Counted from the stretch's first letter, positions 1-13,159 are shown. The stretch: 64,000 nucleotides of DNA from Nymphaea colorata (GCF_008831285.2 NC_045151.1:3529544-3593543), one strand, 5' to 3'. Made by a program: numbers and translations. The notes: generated by a model not told the origin, from the sequence alone.

Positions 1-32
1 GCATATCAGAGAGTACAATGCAAATGCCCCAC
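1..32 (-). CDS. Partial exon, KUP/HAK/KT potassium transporter-like
   Basis: Only the 5' end of an exon lies in the window. On the minus strand a splice acceptor (TTTTATTGCAG, AG at 33-34) is followed in one frame by GGAFALYSLIC, allowing one base from the previous exon. That peptide differs at two positions (A for T, I for L) from the conserved GGTFALYSLLC of plant KUP/HAK/KT potassium transporters, a membrane family that moves K+ across the plasma or vacuolar membrane. The match rests on 11 residues, but it sits directly after an acceptor and in frame, which argues against chance. I did not find the upstream exon, which should end in ADDNGEG, anywhere on the minus strand. Either that exon has decayed or this is a lone fragment. 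The rest of the gene would lie left of base 1. Confidence 0.42.
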
Positions 33-34
33 CT

Positions 35-669
35 GCAATAAAATTGAGCAACCAAAGGCAAGTCCTGCAATTAGATCTGATAACTAAGATTTAGTTACAA
101 GCACAAAAAGAAAGCATGCTTTCAACTGTATGAATTGACATGTTAGCTCTGAAAATAAAAACACTATATGTGTACATTTGAACAGTGGGCCCAGTTCTAA
201 CCTTTTAGGCTGCACTAATACACCACTCAGCCATATCCACTTGCATTGTGATATTTTAGAAATGCCATAAGAATTCAAGCACTAGCTGCACATCATCAAA
301 TACATGTTCTTCTGTACTTGTGCATGTGCACATCTGTCTTTCTACTTGGGTATGAGAGAGAGACACACACGCACATGTTCATGACAGAGACTCTGAGTCA
401 TATCTTCCATATGCTTCAAACCACAACAAAAATTATGCACTAAACCACAACAAACATAAAAAGGAAATTTCTTGTCTCTAGTTGTATTAACTACTTTCGT
501 TTTTCTAGAAAAGTTGTCGTTGAATGGTGAATGGCATCAGAGGCTCTTGGTTCACCGACTACAACAGGCCTGGCAGGCAACCAAGTTCAGGAAAACCCAA
601 AATGTTAGGATCAAGTTCACGAATTCATGAAATGCATAAAATGCTACAAGTATTAGAAATTATTCTTGG

Positions 670-762
<93 letters not shown>

Positions 763-1544
763 TGTTCACCTTCTAATTCACGGGCATTACCTGCACAACA
801 TCTGGATAAGAACATCAAAAGCCAATAACACTCAACCAACATGAGACAAGAAGAAACTGAATACTAATCTAGTCCAAAACTATGAAGGACCCAGCTGTTG
901 AAGCAAAGGCATGGGTGGGTAGTTGGTGACAATGAAGAATAACTCCACCCCCATTTTGTAAAACCATGTATTGCAAGCCAAGACAAATATTAGATGAAGC
1001 CAGGAACAAAACTCATGCAACTTAAAAGGATATAACTTTTCAAAAATGTCATAGTTCAAAACTGAACCAGTTCTTTTGAAAACAGAAGAAATATTCCATC
1101 CATGATATCCTCAACCCTAAGTCTAGGTTATGTCATTGAAATACAGGTTGAAGACAATTCAACGGGCTGAATACACTCGGTCAAGATGGAATAATGGGTC
1201 AGGTTCCCAAATGATCTTCCTCTCCTAAGATAGATGAAAAGATGGAAAGTATATTAGTAAAGAAATCAAACTATGCTATTCTATAGAATTTATAGAAAAC
1301 AAATTTCCTCTTCAAAGAACAAAGCAACTCACTTCTTGTAAGGAACCATGAACCTTCACCATATTGTATGAAAATTAATTGGGGCTACATTAAGGCCTAA
1401 GGGGAAACATTTTTTTGACAATAAGACTGTCTTAGACAAGCACAAGCCACCAACTAAGAAGGAAAGGAAAAAAAGAAAGAAAAGAAAAAAATTTATACCA
1501 GACAACGGCTGCTAAAGCTTGTCTACAACAATGTGCTGCCTCAT
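35..1544. other. Intergenic or intronic DNA, no gene recognised
   Basis: AT-rich sequence without a convincing reading frame on either strand. If the left-edge exon belongs to a live gene, part of this stretch would be its intron. It contains one long (AT)n tract, listed separately, and a poly-purine run near 1460-1490. Confidence 0.4.
672..759. repeat. (AT)n microsatellite, about 44 units
   Basis: Uninterrupted AT dinucleotide tract. A + strand open frame running through it only translates the repeat as alternating Ile and Tyr and is not a gene. Confidence 0.97.
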
Positions 1545-1559
1545 AGAGGCTTCCCTTTC

Positions 1560-2885
1560 TCACGACAAATTTGACCCGCCATCAGCAAAATTAGGCCACA
1601 AGTCATAACTGCAAATACAAGAAAAGGAGAATTATAAGAAAGATCTAAGCAATATTTAGAACTAGGCAAGAATAAGAGATGAAACCATACAATTTGAAGC
1701 AAAAGCCAATAATGTCATTAATGCTAGGAAGTACGTTGAACATGCCCAAATATAACTAAACAGATAAAATCATAAAAGCATTTAGCAACCAACAAAGAAA
1801 AACGTCAGTGCATGGAAGTCCGATATTCATATAACATGCATGCTGTAAGCAGGCCCTTTTCCAAAGCACGCTAGTTCATAGCTGGAAGGCGCTGTTGTGG
1901 CCAACAAGTCACAAGCTGATAGCAACAATTTTGGCCGCATTTCTATCTTATCCGATAGCGAGATGATCACATCTGCTATAATGCATTGATATTAACAATA
2001 TGCAGCCGTTTTTACTTTGATATTTTCATCATACAACCCAATAGTATTTTACTGTACTTGTGTTAAAATTTAAAGATCAAAATGGCTTTCTAATTAAAAT
2101 TTCAAAATTTTTAAAAGGGCATCCAACATACCGTAACACCTTAAAACAAATGCATTAGAATGAGATCAGGGGAAAAGACAGACAAGCCGTCCACACTGAT
2201 TGAAACTGAACGCAAATCATTGACGGAGCCACATATGAACTGCCCACGTCAGCCCTTCAATGCTCATTTATTTTCACATTAACATATTCAACTATTTGCT
2301 CTGTTATATATATATATATACATATATATATGAAAATCCGCCACTGGAGCAAATGTTAGTGACTGAGCCTTGCCAGTACCTAACGACGGAATCATAGGTG
2401 AGAAATGTTGTATGGAATTATCTTTTTATCATTAGTTTAACCACATTTCCTGCTTCAATAAGGTCTCTAATAAAAGAAAGGAGCTTAAGGGGACAAAAAG
2501 AGAGCGTGAAGCCAATTCTACTGAGCCAATCATTTTATACGTGGTGGGCATGGGAGCATCGGATTGGGGATCAGCAGTTTGTGTCAGCATACGAAACAAC
2601 ACAACAGATAAGAGCATTTTCGAGGTGAACAACCAGTTTTTCATATGACAGAATCTGCATTATTTCCCCTCTCTCTCCCTTTATTGCTTTTTTGTTTTTC
2701 CATTGATGGGATTTAAAAGCAGGCGAAGAAGAAGACTAAGGCTGCGATGTGGGGAAAGGCAAACAGGAAACACAGGCTGTTTGGAAATAAAACGTGATAG
2801 AAAGAGGCAAGCCCACGCCATACCTCGACAGAGATGCGGAAGAGGAGCTGAAGCAGACCAGCGCTACGAGAATGAGCAGCTGCAT
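1560..2885 (-). pseudogene. Doubtful secreted protein remnant, RNase T2-like
   Basis: On the minus strand an ATG at 2883-2885 opens 20 codons that look like a signal peptide (MQLLILVALVCFSSSSASLS), ending at a plausible splice donor (AG|GTATGG, exon 2824-2885). About 1.2 kb downstream a plausible acceptor (TTTGCAG, exon starting at 1608) is followed by YDLWPNFADGG and a stop at 1560-1562. RNase T2 enzymes carry HGLWPxYxDG around their first catalytic histidine. Here the His position reads Tyr and the Gly reads Asp, so an enzyme would be dead. Between the two, near 1900-1930, a frame contains QLVTCWPQQ, which recalls the QxxLxWP segment that precedes that motif in this family. Order and strand fit, but each match is short. 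This may be a decayed RNase T2 gene, an unrelated small peptide gene, or chance. Confidence 0.2.
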
Positions 2886-4318
2886 GCGGAGAGCCTCTGC
2901 GAGAAGAAGACGACCCTTCTCCACGGGCAAGGACAAAAAAAAAAAAGAAATTGTGTGCTAATGGGCAGAAATTTTGTCCGCGCTGAAGAAGGAAAGAGGC
3001 GGGTAGAGATCGATAGACCTCCCCTCTCACCAAATTTTGAAAATCGACCCAAATATTATGTAGTATTTCAAAAACACACTTTAATTTTAAAAATTTCATA
3101 AATTGCCATTTTGAAAACTTACGGGCGTAACAGGGAGACTCACTACCGATAGATTCAATAGATTCGAGAGTGCATATGGGATGTCCGGAGCAACAAGTGA
3201 TTTAGAGGCTTTAGGTGTTTGCGCTAGTGCAACAACTCCAAGAACTTATGGGGTGTCATCAGCAGTGAATTCTGCTCTTTGACGTGAATGGCTTTTCCTC
3301 CCACATTCTTGAGTATGAAGATGGATGACTAATCTTCTTTGGGGAAGCTTCATTGCATTAGATTCTTGTCCAGAATTTCCCAAATTAGGGGACTTTTAGG
3401 CAAGTGGTTTTTCCAAATTTTCTAAACTATTGATCATCCGATCGATGGGAGAAGAACAAGAAAGTTTATGAAAAGGGCCATTAGTATCTCAAGAAATCTT
3501 GGAGAACGAAAGTCTTTTTAAGGAAATTTCTTTTTGACTTTCAAAGAACAAAGATATATATAAGAATATACCCACATTTTCATAAACTAAATGAATATAT
3601 ACCTTCTAAAAAGTATAGATTCAAACAACAACAAGAACAATAATATGCAGCCTTACTAGAATAAGTCTATAGGAAGCATTGAAATAGGATGTAAAAGGAC
3701 ATGTTCATGATCATTTTCTAACAAAAGTTAATCACAAGCAAGACACCTTTGGTATTACTTCTATAATGTGGCCATTATCATGAGGAAAAGAACTTGTTCA
3801 TCATGATGTTGTAGAGTTAAAACCTGCAAAAGTTATTCAGGGAGTTCCAAATCTAGAAATTTCAAGCCATTATTAGTTGTTTAATAGAATAAGTAAGCTG
3901 GGTTAAGCAAATTTATATGTTGAGAGATGCATTCCGGTGTTGAACTCTTGGCCTCCTTCAATCTTATCATGAAAGGTGTTCAGGTTAACACTCATGTCAA
4001 GTAAAATGGATCTCTTATCATATGGTTGTAATGCACCTTTAGTAATTCGAACATGCACGCTTGTTGTAGAAGTTTACAGCCAGATTTTGCACACACAAAA
4101 ACAAGTTGGACCTGACAAAATGGTATTTCTAAAAGCTTATTGATTGAGATCGCACTCCAAGAATCTCAGCCTTGCTGAATTATTTAATCAAATTTGACTA
4201 CACGGACGTAATGTGTATAATTAATTCTATAACTTTCAACTCTTGAAAAGCTCATATACCCATTACATACCAACAGGCCCAACCAGCTGCACTACCATCA
4301 TTAGAGAGAAACTTACAG

Positions 4319-4351
<33 letters not shown>

Positions 4352-4490
4352 ACTAGTCGAAACATCGTCAAAGTTGCTTGGAGGACTTGCCATTAGCATA
4401 TATGGTTATGTAAATATTCAAACCATACATCGACGCCAAAATCACTTTATCCTTTTAATGCAATTTATGACTAATATAAAAATTTCCAGT
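2886..4490. other. Intergenic, no gene recognised
   Basis: Positions 2886-3010 are somewhat richer in G and C and could be a 5' leader of the minus-strand fragment to the left. The rest is AT-rich and shows no supported frame. A short (AT)n tract lies at about 4322-4350. Confidence 0.4.
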
Positions 4491-4604
4491 TTATTCGTGT
4501 CCAAGATATTGCATGCTGACCCAGTTAAACCCCTCCAAATGAGCAGCAATCCAGATCGTCCTCAGAGGACCCTTCTTCGCAAAGATGAACTGGGTGTAAA
4601 ACAT
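4491..4604 (-). pseudogene. RAD21/SCC1 (SYN) cohesin N-terminal fragment
   Basis: A minus-strand ATG at 4602-4604 opens a 37-codon frame whose first 24 residues, from MFYTQFIFAKKGPL to IWIAAHLE (4533-4604), match the N-terminus of plant RAD21/SCC1 alpha-kleisins of the SYN4 type. That end of kleisin binds the SMC3 coiled coil in the cohesin ring, which holds sister chromatids together. After HLE the similarity stops: the usual RKLRKNQVADTDIG is replaced by unrelated codons and a TAA at 4491-4493. No splice donor is obvious at the break, and I saw no later RAD21 exon further left. A pyrimidine-poor AG (TTTCCAG) lies about 15 bases upstream of the ATG, where a 5'-leader intron could end. I read this as a duplicated, truncated gene start. 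An unusual exon boundary in a live gene is the alternative. Confidence 0.55.
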
Positions 4605-6268
4605 TCTTCGACAACCCTGGAAACTTTAACCCTCACTCCAGCATAATCACGGCACCAATTTTCGGACCAGCTCGCCAGAAAAACACAAACTTAGCTCCTC
4701 CGATAACAATTGACTGATAGTGATACATAACAACAATCCATAACAATCAGTATGATATAACTTATAGTCTTATACCAACAACAGGTGCACAACCGCTAGA
4801 ACCAATTATTATGGGCAAGTTCCGCCAGCTGCTCAGCCTACATCGTAGCAGATCTTTATGTTGCCAGAACAGTATTACAAATAGCTCCTCCTTTATCCCA
4901 CTCTATGGTGAATGCTGACATTCAAGTAATATTCAAACTTTCAAAAATTATAATTATCACTAAGCAATCAAATGCGCAGCAAATTAAACATAAAAACGAA
5001 TGCATCCATCCCACACTAGGTGCAACCAGCAATAAGTTCCAACTCTTTATAGGCCAAAATTCTAAAATCCAAAATTAGTAAATCACACAAAACAGTGCAC
5101 GTGATTAGCAATTATAGTTGACCCTTATCAAATGCACGTGAATAGTGATTATAATTGACACCTAACAAACAGATTCTATTTCTTTAGTATAAAGAATTTT
5201 ACCTCAACAAGAAGAAAGCGTAGAAACCTAAAAAGCAAGCAAAAAGTTCCAACTCAAATATGGTTATATGTAGTAGTAGTAGTAGTAGTAGTGGTGGTAC
5301 CTGGAGAAATTCAGCAACAGAAACCGAGGAAGGGAATATAGAGATAGACATCTTGATCTTGTACCTAAAAAAAATGACCAGTTATATGAATTTGTAACTA
5401 AAAGAGTAGGCATAGTTTCCTTGTAAAGTGAAAAGCACACAAACCACGTGCAGTTTATTTTAGCATTTGATTCAACAAAAATGATAGTTTATCAATAATA
5501 TACCGAATAACACATAACAAACTAAGGTCCATTTAGGTAACTCAACCTAAATCCACCTAATAACACCTTTAACCATACCCGAACATGAAGAGGATAACCA
5601 TATAAACATGTAGATTTGAATCACGTTAACTACCTCAAACAACAAAACAATATGTGAATGTCAAACAAAATTATTCACAAAAGAACGGCCCTGAGAATGA
5701 AGAAACCAAAACACTGAAAGCAAGAGAGGTAGCATCTACTTTCCTCTCATAATCGACATCAGAAGACTGAACCATGTATTAGAACCAATATATAGAAAAG
5801 GAAACAAGAACTGTAGGATAACCATATAAGCAACCCTATGACCGGTAGGTTGCCGCCCTAAACCATCACATTGTACGGAGTTTTTCAAGAAACAAATGGA
5901 CAAAGGAGAACACCTCAAGAAAACAAAACCAAGTCGGGAAAGATGGATCCCAATATGAGCGAATATTAGAAACAAGCCCAACAGCAACCAAACGGGCGAC
6001 CCAAGGCGGTAGACCCAGCAGGGACAACAGCAACAACCTAAGCTGCGACCCACGACAGAACGAGCAGGAACCCGAGCGGCGGACTAACCGAAAGCGGTAG
6101 CAGACCCGATGGCGAGCCAAATATCAGAAATCAGCAACAACTTCAACAGAAGAACCCAAATAAAACCCCCAAAGCAGAGAGCCAAAATGAAATCAAACGG
6201 AAACCACGTACGAACACAAATGCAGGGTGGAGATGGCTGTCAGCAGCCATCGCCGGTGTGCCATCGCG
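4605..6268. other. Intergenic, possible 5' region of the cohesin fragment
   Basis: AT-rich up to about 5850, with a (TAG)n run at 5271-5291. From about 5850 to 6270 it becomes richer in G and C. Open frames here are short on both strands and match nothing I know. If the cohesin fragment was ever transcribed, its leader could start here. Confidence 0.35.
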
Positions 6269-6535
6269 ATGGCAAACAAAACAGAAACAAGAGATGAAGA
6301 AATCAAGAACCCGTATAAATCTTTCCCCCCTCAATTCGGCATACCGGCGATGGTAAACAAAACAGAAACAAGAGATGAAGATACCAAGAACCCGTATACA
6401 TCTTTCCCCTCTCAATTCGGCACACCGGCGATGGCAAACAAAACATAAAAAGAGATGAAGATATCAAGAACCCGTATAAATCTTTCCCCCCTCAATTCGG
6501 CACACCTGCGACGGCAAACAAAACAGAAACAAGAG
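6269..6535. repeat. Minisatellite, 81-bp unit, three copies plus a part
   Basis: Units begin at 6269, 6350, 6431 and 6511 (partial), each starting ATGG or ACGG followed by CAAACAAAAC or a close variant. Copies differ by a few substitutions. The third is 80 bp because of a one-base deletion. Since 81 is a multiple of three, the + strand shows a 27-residue peptide repeat in units 1 and 2, broken in unit 3, so coding is unlikely. Confidence 0.9.
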
Positions 6536-6730
6536 AGACAGAGAATGAGTCTTGCCTGCCTGCTGCGAGTGCGCATCCAGATGACGAAAATGCCGCCACA
6601 GATCTCTCATCGTTTACAGCAGAAGCATCGCCCTCCGATGGTGATATTCTTTCCTCTGTAATCAACAATGACTCCTGCCAGTGGACGCTTCCACCTACTT
6701 ACTATGACCCATGCAAAAATGTATTTTCAG

Positions 6731-6761
<31 letters not shown>

Positions 6762-8425
6762 TTCGTTGGAAAGGAAAAGAAAAACTACTACTCTGTCCTT
6801 CATTTATTTAGAAAATCGAATATTAAGAAAAAAGTCAACATCCAATCAAATTGGTTTCAGTTTTATATTCGAGACTCCACGTCAAATAAATATTGTATTA
6901 TTCAATATTCATATCTTTTGAAAGCTGGCCCTTAATATGTCACAATGGGATTTTATGTATTTAAAAGTTAGATTCGAATGTGGGTGTAAAAACAAGTCTG
7001 ATTTGGATCAAATTTGGATTGTGAATTTAAAAGGTCTGAATACAATTACACCTAATTCAAATTTTTTCTGTTGAAACATTCAAATTTGGAAAGCCCAAGT
7101 TTGGTTCGTAAATATTCTACGCTATTTGTTGGATGAAATCATGGAATTTAGAAAATGTTGGATAAAATCATACAAGTTAGTGAATTTATTGAACTTGTAT
7201 CCATTAGACGAAATACGTGCTCCTATATATTGTTTAAATTAAAAAAAGTAATGTTTTTTCTTTCATCTGCAATACATAGAAGATATTAAACGTTTCATAA
7301 TCTTTGATTCAACATTGTCAATAACATCTAATTAAATTTTATGCCTGCACAACAAATGAGAGAGCAACGTTAAATACATTTTGCTCGTTGTTTTTTTTTT
7401 AAATATAAAACAGATATGATATTTGTCGATATTATGTACTATACTATTTTGCCCTAAAACTTATCCTTCAGTATTCATCGCTTGGCTATGCCTCCCTTCA
7501 CAAGTTCAGCACTTAGTTTCGCTTTGTTGCACCAAACAACATTGTATACTACCAATGATACATAGAAATCAATAAAATTGAGCAACTGTCCTTAAACTTA
7601 TATGCAAAAAAAGTGCAGGGTAATACTAATAAGACTATGACAATAAATGAACCAAAAACTTGTGAAACCTTTTTACCATATTATCCTTATATATACGAAT
7701 TACAAAAGGACCCATATGCAGACCAAAATGACCAACCTTTACTTTTTGTCCAAAACCAAATTCAAATGCAAAGCAAAGCAATTAGAAGAAAGCAATACCA
7801 AGTTATATTTAAAGTCTCGTTTTCTTGATAATTGTTTTTTCCTCATCGACTAGCTTCATTTATATAAAAGCTCTTTTCACAAAGCTCTTGAATTTCCCAA
7901 AAAATTGTTCTCGGAGAAAAGAATGAAAAGTTCAGATGCAGTCATAATAAAAATGACTAAAAATTCAAGATGTGTGTGTGTGTGCCAGAGAGAGAGAGAG
8001 AAAAAGGGAGAGAGAGAGAGTGTGTGTGTGTGTGAGTGATTGTCCATCTAGATGATATAAAAATCAATGAACTAGGCTATGCCATTCAAATGTTTGATTT
8101 GTCTATCCTCTTCTGCGAATCATTCACTGTTCACAAAGGGAAAGGAGCAACGACGACGCTAATTTTTATTTTAGAGCAATGAATTTTTATCTAGACGAAT
8201 TGGAAATGTACACATGAATGCAAAAGGAAGACAAAGAGGCGACAGATAAACTTATTGGAACCAAACTCTTAGAGGGATCCGCAATTTTCTTTTCAAAAGT
8301 TTCAATTTCATCCACGTCCATTAAAGAAGGAACTAAAAGATTTCAAGAAACATTAGAGAAAAAAGGTGGAAACTCATTGACAAACCAATCGAAAGATTTT
8401 TGCAAAGGAAAATCACAACCCTAGA
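6536..8425. other. Intergenic, no gene recognised
   Basis: Contains a poly-A run at about 6730-6758, a mixed GT/GA microsatellite at about 7972-8036, and AT-rich sequence. Short open frames around 7613-7853 and 8218-8424 have no recognisable similarity and no gene-like context. Confidence 0.4.
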
Positions 8426-11400
8426 TAGGGATGTTAACGGATCGGATTTGGATTGGATATCCGATCCGAATCACTTGTAAAAAATCAGATATGGTTAGCA
8501 ATTTGACATCTGATTGAGAAATCGGACCGGATTTGTATTTAAGAAGAAACATCTGATCGGATACGGATTCGGATTCGGTTTTAAGTAAATATCTGATCGG
8601 ATATTTAACCATCTTATCCGATCGGATACGGATTTGGATTCGGTTTTAGGTAAATATCTGATCGGATACTTAACCATCTTAACAAATATATCCGAATCCG
8701 AACCGTGAGTTGTTGAGTTGATATCCGAATCTGAATTACAGCTTGATATCTGAATCCGAACCGTGAGTTGATATCCCAATCCGAAACGCAAGTGTTGACA
8801 TCCGAATCCGATGAGATAAAGTTTGAGTTGGTGTCCGACCTATGAATGGTTAAGCAAAAGATCTAACCAAGCGTACCAATTTAAAGTTATGACATATAAA
8901 GAATATAAACTATATATTAACGTATAATCTCATAGCTGATGGTTTTTCTGAAGTTGCATATAATAATAGTCATATAGTTACTATGTACACCCTCTAACTT
9001 AAATATTTGAAACTGGATCATATAAAACTAATTAATTAATAATTAATATTATATTTAATTAAACATTTTTGTGTAAACAAGCAAACTATTATAGTTAACG
9101 CATCAACTAAACAAAATATCATGATTAATGTATTTATTTAATTAAAAATAATAATAAAAAACTTCTATCAAGAAATTTCAATAAAATTAGTATTTTTAAA
9201 AATATGAAAATTAATCGCAAGTAAATATATTTAGTATGAAAAAACTCTTGAACTTATAAAAAAAGTTTTAATTTTTTAAAATAAAAATTATTTATTTAAT
9301 CAATCAATTAAATCATTTTGTATAATCATATAATATGTCCAAAAGTCTTAAGTATTTTATATATAACACATAATTCACAATAAGTGATCATCATGAAATA
9401 ATAGTTTACTCAATTAAAATATGTAATTAGTTAAAAATAAACCAATTAATTTATTCACAATTTTTATAACGAAAGCATGAAAGCTTCTTCACCGTGTATT
9501 TTAGCAGGAAATCTAAAACAATATATTTATTTAATTGAAAATAATAAAGAAAAGTTTATTAAAAAATCAAAAAATAAGAATTTTTAAAAATATGGAAAAA
9601 ACACTTTTTAAAGCTATAAATTTTAATAGACTGTTATGTCAAATTGGTTTCAAGAATAACTATATTATATATTTTAAAAACGAAAGATGTCAAAATAAAA
9701 CTAGTGGCATGTATGTCACCTATGAAAAAAAAGTTGATAGCAAAAAATATACTTTTTTTAAAACTAACTTAAAAGAAAATATGTTTTATAATAAATAGAA
9801 AATCTTAAACACATTATTATATTCATTTTAGTTGAAAGTTTCTGCACTGTGTATAATTACAAATAAATTATCTTATATATGATTGAACACTTGTTTTTAC
9901 ATATGTAACACAAAATATTTTGATTTACTCAATAAAATGAGTAAAAATCATTAAATGAGATCTTTTTTTAATGAAAAATAATATGAGTCACTTAATTTAA
10001 TAATTTTCAATAAGTGATCATCATCAAATAATAGTTTTTTTTATGAGTTTAGCAATTTTTTGATATTAAATATATTGATTTGAGATTATGCACAGTGAAG
10101 ATGCTTTCAACTTAAAATTAATATCATAATGCGTTTAAGATTTCTATTTATTATAAAACATATTTTTTTTGTATGATTTCCATATTTTTTCCACAAATTT
10201 TTCATATGATTTGTATATTTTTTTTTATAAGTTATTCATATGACATTTCATACTTTTTTCATATTAATTGTGCATATTGAACATTGATTTCATTATTTTT
10301 AAATAATAACATATTTTGATGGAGTAAACAATCATTTAATGATAATCACTTATTGAAAATTATTAAATCAAGTAACCTATACTATTTCTCATTTAAGAAA
10401 GACATTATTCAATGGTTTTTTTTTTATTTCATTGAGTTAATTAAAAAACTCTTGTTTTATATCTATAAAAAGAGTGTTTCAATGATACTAAACTTTCATT
10501 CTTCCACATCCTCATTAACTTTTTAGGTTAGTCCTCTTAGCTTTACTGCAATAAGTGTTTTTTTACATAAATTTGTATTATTTAATCAAATAATATAATT
10601 TATTAAATTAAACAATTTATTGTTTTCCTAGGTTTTTGTTTTTAAATTTGTGAATTATGTGTTATATATCAAATACCAAAGACTTTTGGACATATTATAT
10701 GATTATACAAAATAATTTTACTTGATTAATTAAATAAATAATTGATAATTTGATAAATAAAACTTTTTTATGAGTTCAAGAGTTGTTTCATATTAAATAT
10801 ATTTATTTACGATTAATTTTCATATTTTTAAAAATACTCACTTTATTGAAATTTCTTGATACAAGTTTTTTTTATTATTTTTAATTAAATAAACATATTA
10901 TTTAAGATATCATGTTTAGTTGATGTCTTGACTATAATAATTTGCTTGTTTACACAAAAAAGTTTAATTAATTACAACATGAATTATTAATTAATTAATT
11001 TTATGTGATATAGTTTTAAATACTTTAAGTTAAATGGTATATATGGTAACTATTTTACTATTATTATATGCAACTTCACAAAAGCTATTACCTCTGAATT
11101 ACATTATACTCTCATATACAATTTATATTCATCTTATTTCATCGCTTTAAGTTGGTGTGTTCAGTTAAACCTTTTGTCCAACCATTCATAGGTCACAACG
11201 GCCAACTCAAGCTCTCGGATTCGGACATAACTTAAAATTTAGATTCAGATCGGATTCGGATATAACTTAAAATTTGGATCGGATTCAAGTATAACTAAAA
11301 ATCGGTTTCGAATGTAGATTTTAAAGTCGGATTCAGATATGGCATATACTTATTCTCATCCGAATTCAAATCCTAATATGAAGCTGAATATATGAATATC

Positions 11401-11460
11401 CGAAAAATCGGATATGATAAAAAGTATATCTGATCTGAATATGATCCGTTGACATACCTA
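8426..11460. mobile_element. Large AT-rich foldback (TIR) element, copy 1
   Basis: The left end begins TAGGGATGTTAACGGATC. The right end, read on the minus strand from 11460, begins TAGGTATGTCAACGGATC. The two arms are inverted copies over most of the element: left 8880-9140 pairs with right 10920-11140, and left 9955-10026 pairs with right 10336-10400, which puts the fold near 10.2 kb. Both outer 300-400 bp are packed with CGGAT/ATCCG motifs (subterminal repeats), and the interior is very AT-rich. No transposase is encoded. The termini resemble plant hAT-type ends (TAGGGATGTCAA), but I see no clear 8-bp target duplication. It is probably a non-autonomous foldback transposon mobilised in trans. 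Confidence 0.75.
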
Positions 11461-11565
11461 CACACACACACAGAGAGAGACTTATCTCATTATCTGGGCT
11501 GGGCTGGCCTACCTCTGCAGAAAACAAAAGGAAAGTGGTCGATGCTGAAGAGAGTTAGAGATGTT

Positions 11566-11602
<37 letters not shown>

Positions 11603-13111
11603 CATGAAATGAGGCAGAAGAGGTTTTGAGAAACCTCTGATTTTAAGATCCGAGGACTTGAAATCAACCCCAAATCCAATATCAGGGCAGTCAAATGGTA
11701 ACCTTATTGTTTTCCAGGATCCTTACATTTTGCTGCCCGAACACTAATAAAGCTAGAAAATCTTGGATAAAGGATCAGTGTTTGTGAGATACTCACTTAG
11801 GTCTGATGTGGGCATCACTACATGTGGCTATGTGGCTGCACACAGGTTTAACTCGCTCGTAGTAAAAGATTTCAAGGGCAATGGCTCACACCAGTCACAT
11901 AGTATAGCTCCACATACAAGGCAGTCGAATGAAAAGTTTCCAAACATTAGCACTTTTTTGCTATATCACTAAATGTTAGGTTGCCTGTCGCAAATTTTGT
12001 GTTTTTTTTCAACCGCCGGTGTACGTGAAAAATTAAAAGGTAAAAGCCAAGTTGAAATAATGAATGTAAGGCTGATATTTTCCAATGTTCACATGAAAAG
12101 TTTCCCTTTTCTGGTCGACAACCTACAATTTAAGATAGAGAAAATTTTCCATTGTCAAATTTGATTGGCCACACATTATACTAACATGCGCTACTGCAGC
12201 TTCTTCTTCCCAATTTTCTTTTCTCGTTATATTCAAAGTCTTTCTTCTTCATAGCATACTTTTAAAAACTTGAAGGGGCCATGAAGCAACAATTCAAGGC
12301 AATTTGGTAATTGGAAGGCAGCATTCTTTGCAACTCAATGTTTTACAAATGCATCTGTTTTTGGGAACGCATTTATAGAACTTTGCTTTCCAAACAAATT
12401 ATGTTCTTATTACCAAGCGCCATGAAGCAAATCGCAATTCAAAATTTAATTGCTATAGGCAAATTAAGACCCATACAACAGGAATGAAACCAAAAGTTTT
12501 ACGTGTGTGTGTGTGTGCGTGCATGCATGTTTACGAGAGTAGATGAAGACAAAACGTAAAAGTCCCTAAGAGGGTTGGCACCACAGATTGGGGGCTGGTG
12601 GGTGGCCAATCTTTGTTCGAATATCCGGGGTGTCAACTCTCTGTGCACTGAAAAAGGGACGCCATTGATACACAAATTGAAGCTAAGTAGAGGCGGCTAC
12701 TAGAGGCACAAAAAGCATGTCTTGTACTTTACAAGGCAAGGGGCTGGGAAAAATCATTGGCCTTTAACTTGGTGGTGAGGACTTCTCACTCACCCGAAAG
12801 TGCAAACAAAAAGAAATTTTTACGTGGAGACAACTGGACATGATCAGAGGTCTAAGTTTGATTGATCTTAAAAACTTTTTTTTTCCCCTTTTTTCAGTCT
12901 TCTAGATCGAGAGAGAGACTAGGTTGGGCCAGAGTTCCAGGTTCAGGGTGATAATATTAAATCTTCAAAAATATTGTCGGAATTTTGAACCCAATCATGC
13001 ATTAGGTTTGCAAAATGAGCCACATCTGGTTTGAATTTTTTTTTGTCATTTTCTATTTTCCGAGACCCAATTTTCACCGAAATTTATATGTATTTAACTA
13101 AGTTGTATTTT

Positions 13112-13159
<48 letters not shown>

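Noticed and set aside
1180-1210. A TTTGGGAACC-type minus-strand stretch that could be the RNase T2 second motif
   Set aside because: Only the first few bases agree; the expected EKHGTC codons are absent in every frame.
9535-9798. Short open frame conserved between the two foldback copies (also 18182-18397)
   Set aside because: Both copies end with the same residues, but of about 19 base differences roughly 14 change the amino acid, which is what neutral decay of non-coding DNA gives. No domain is recognisable.
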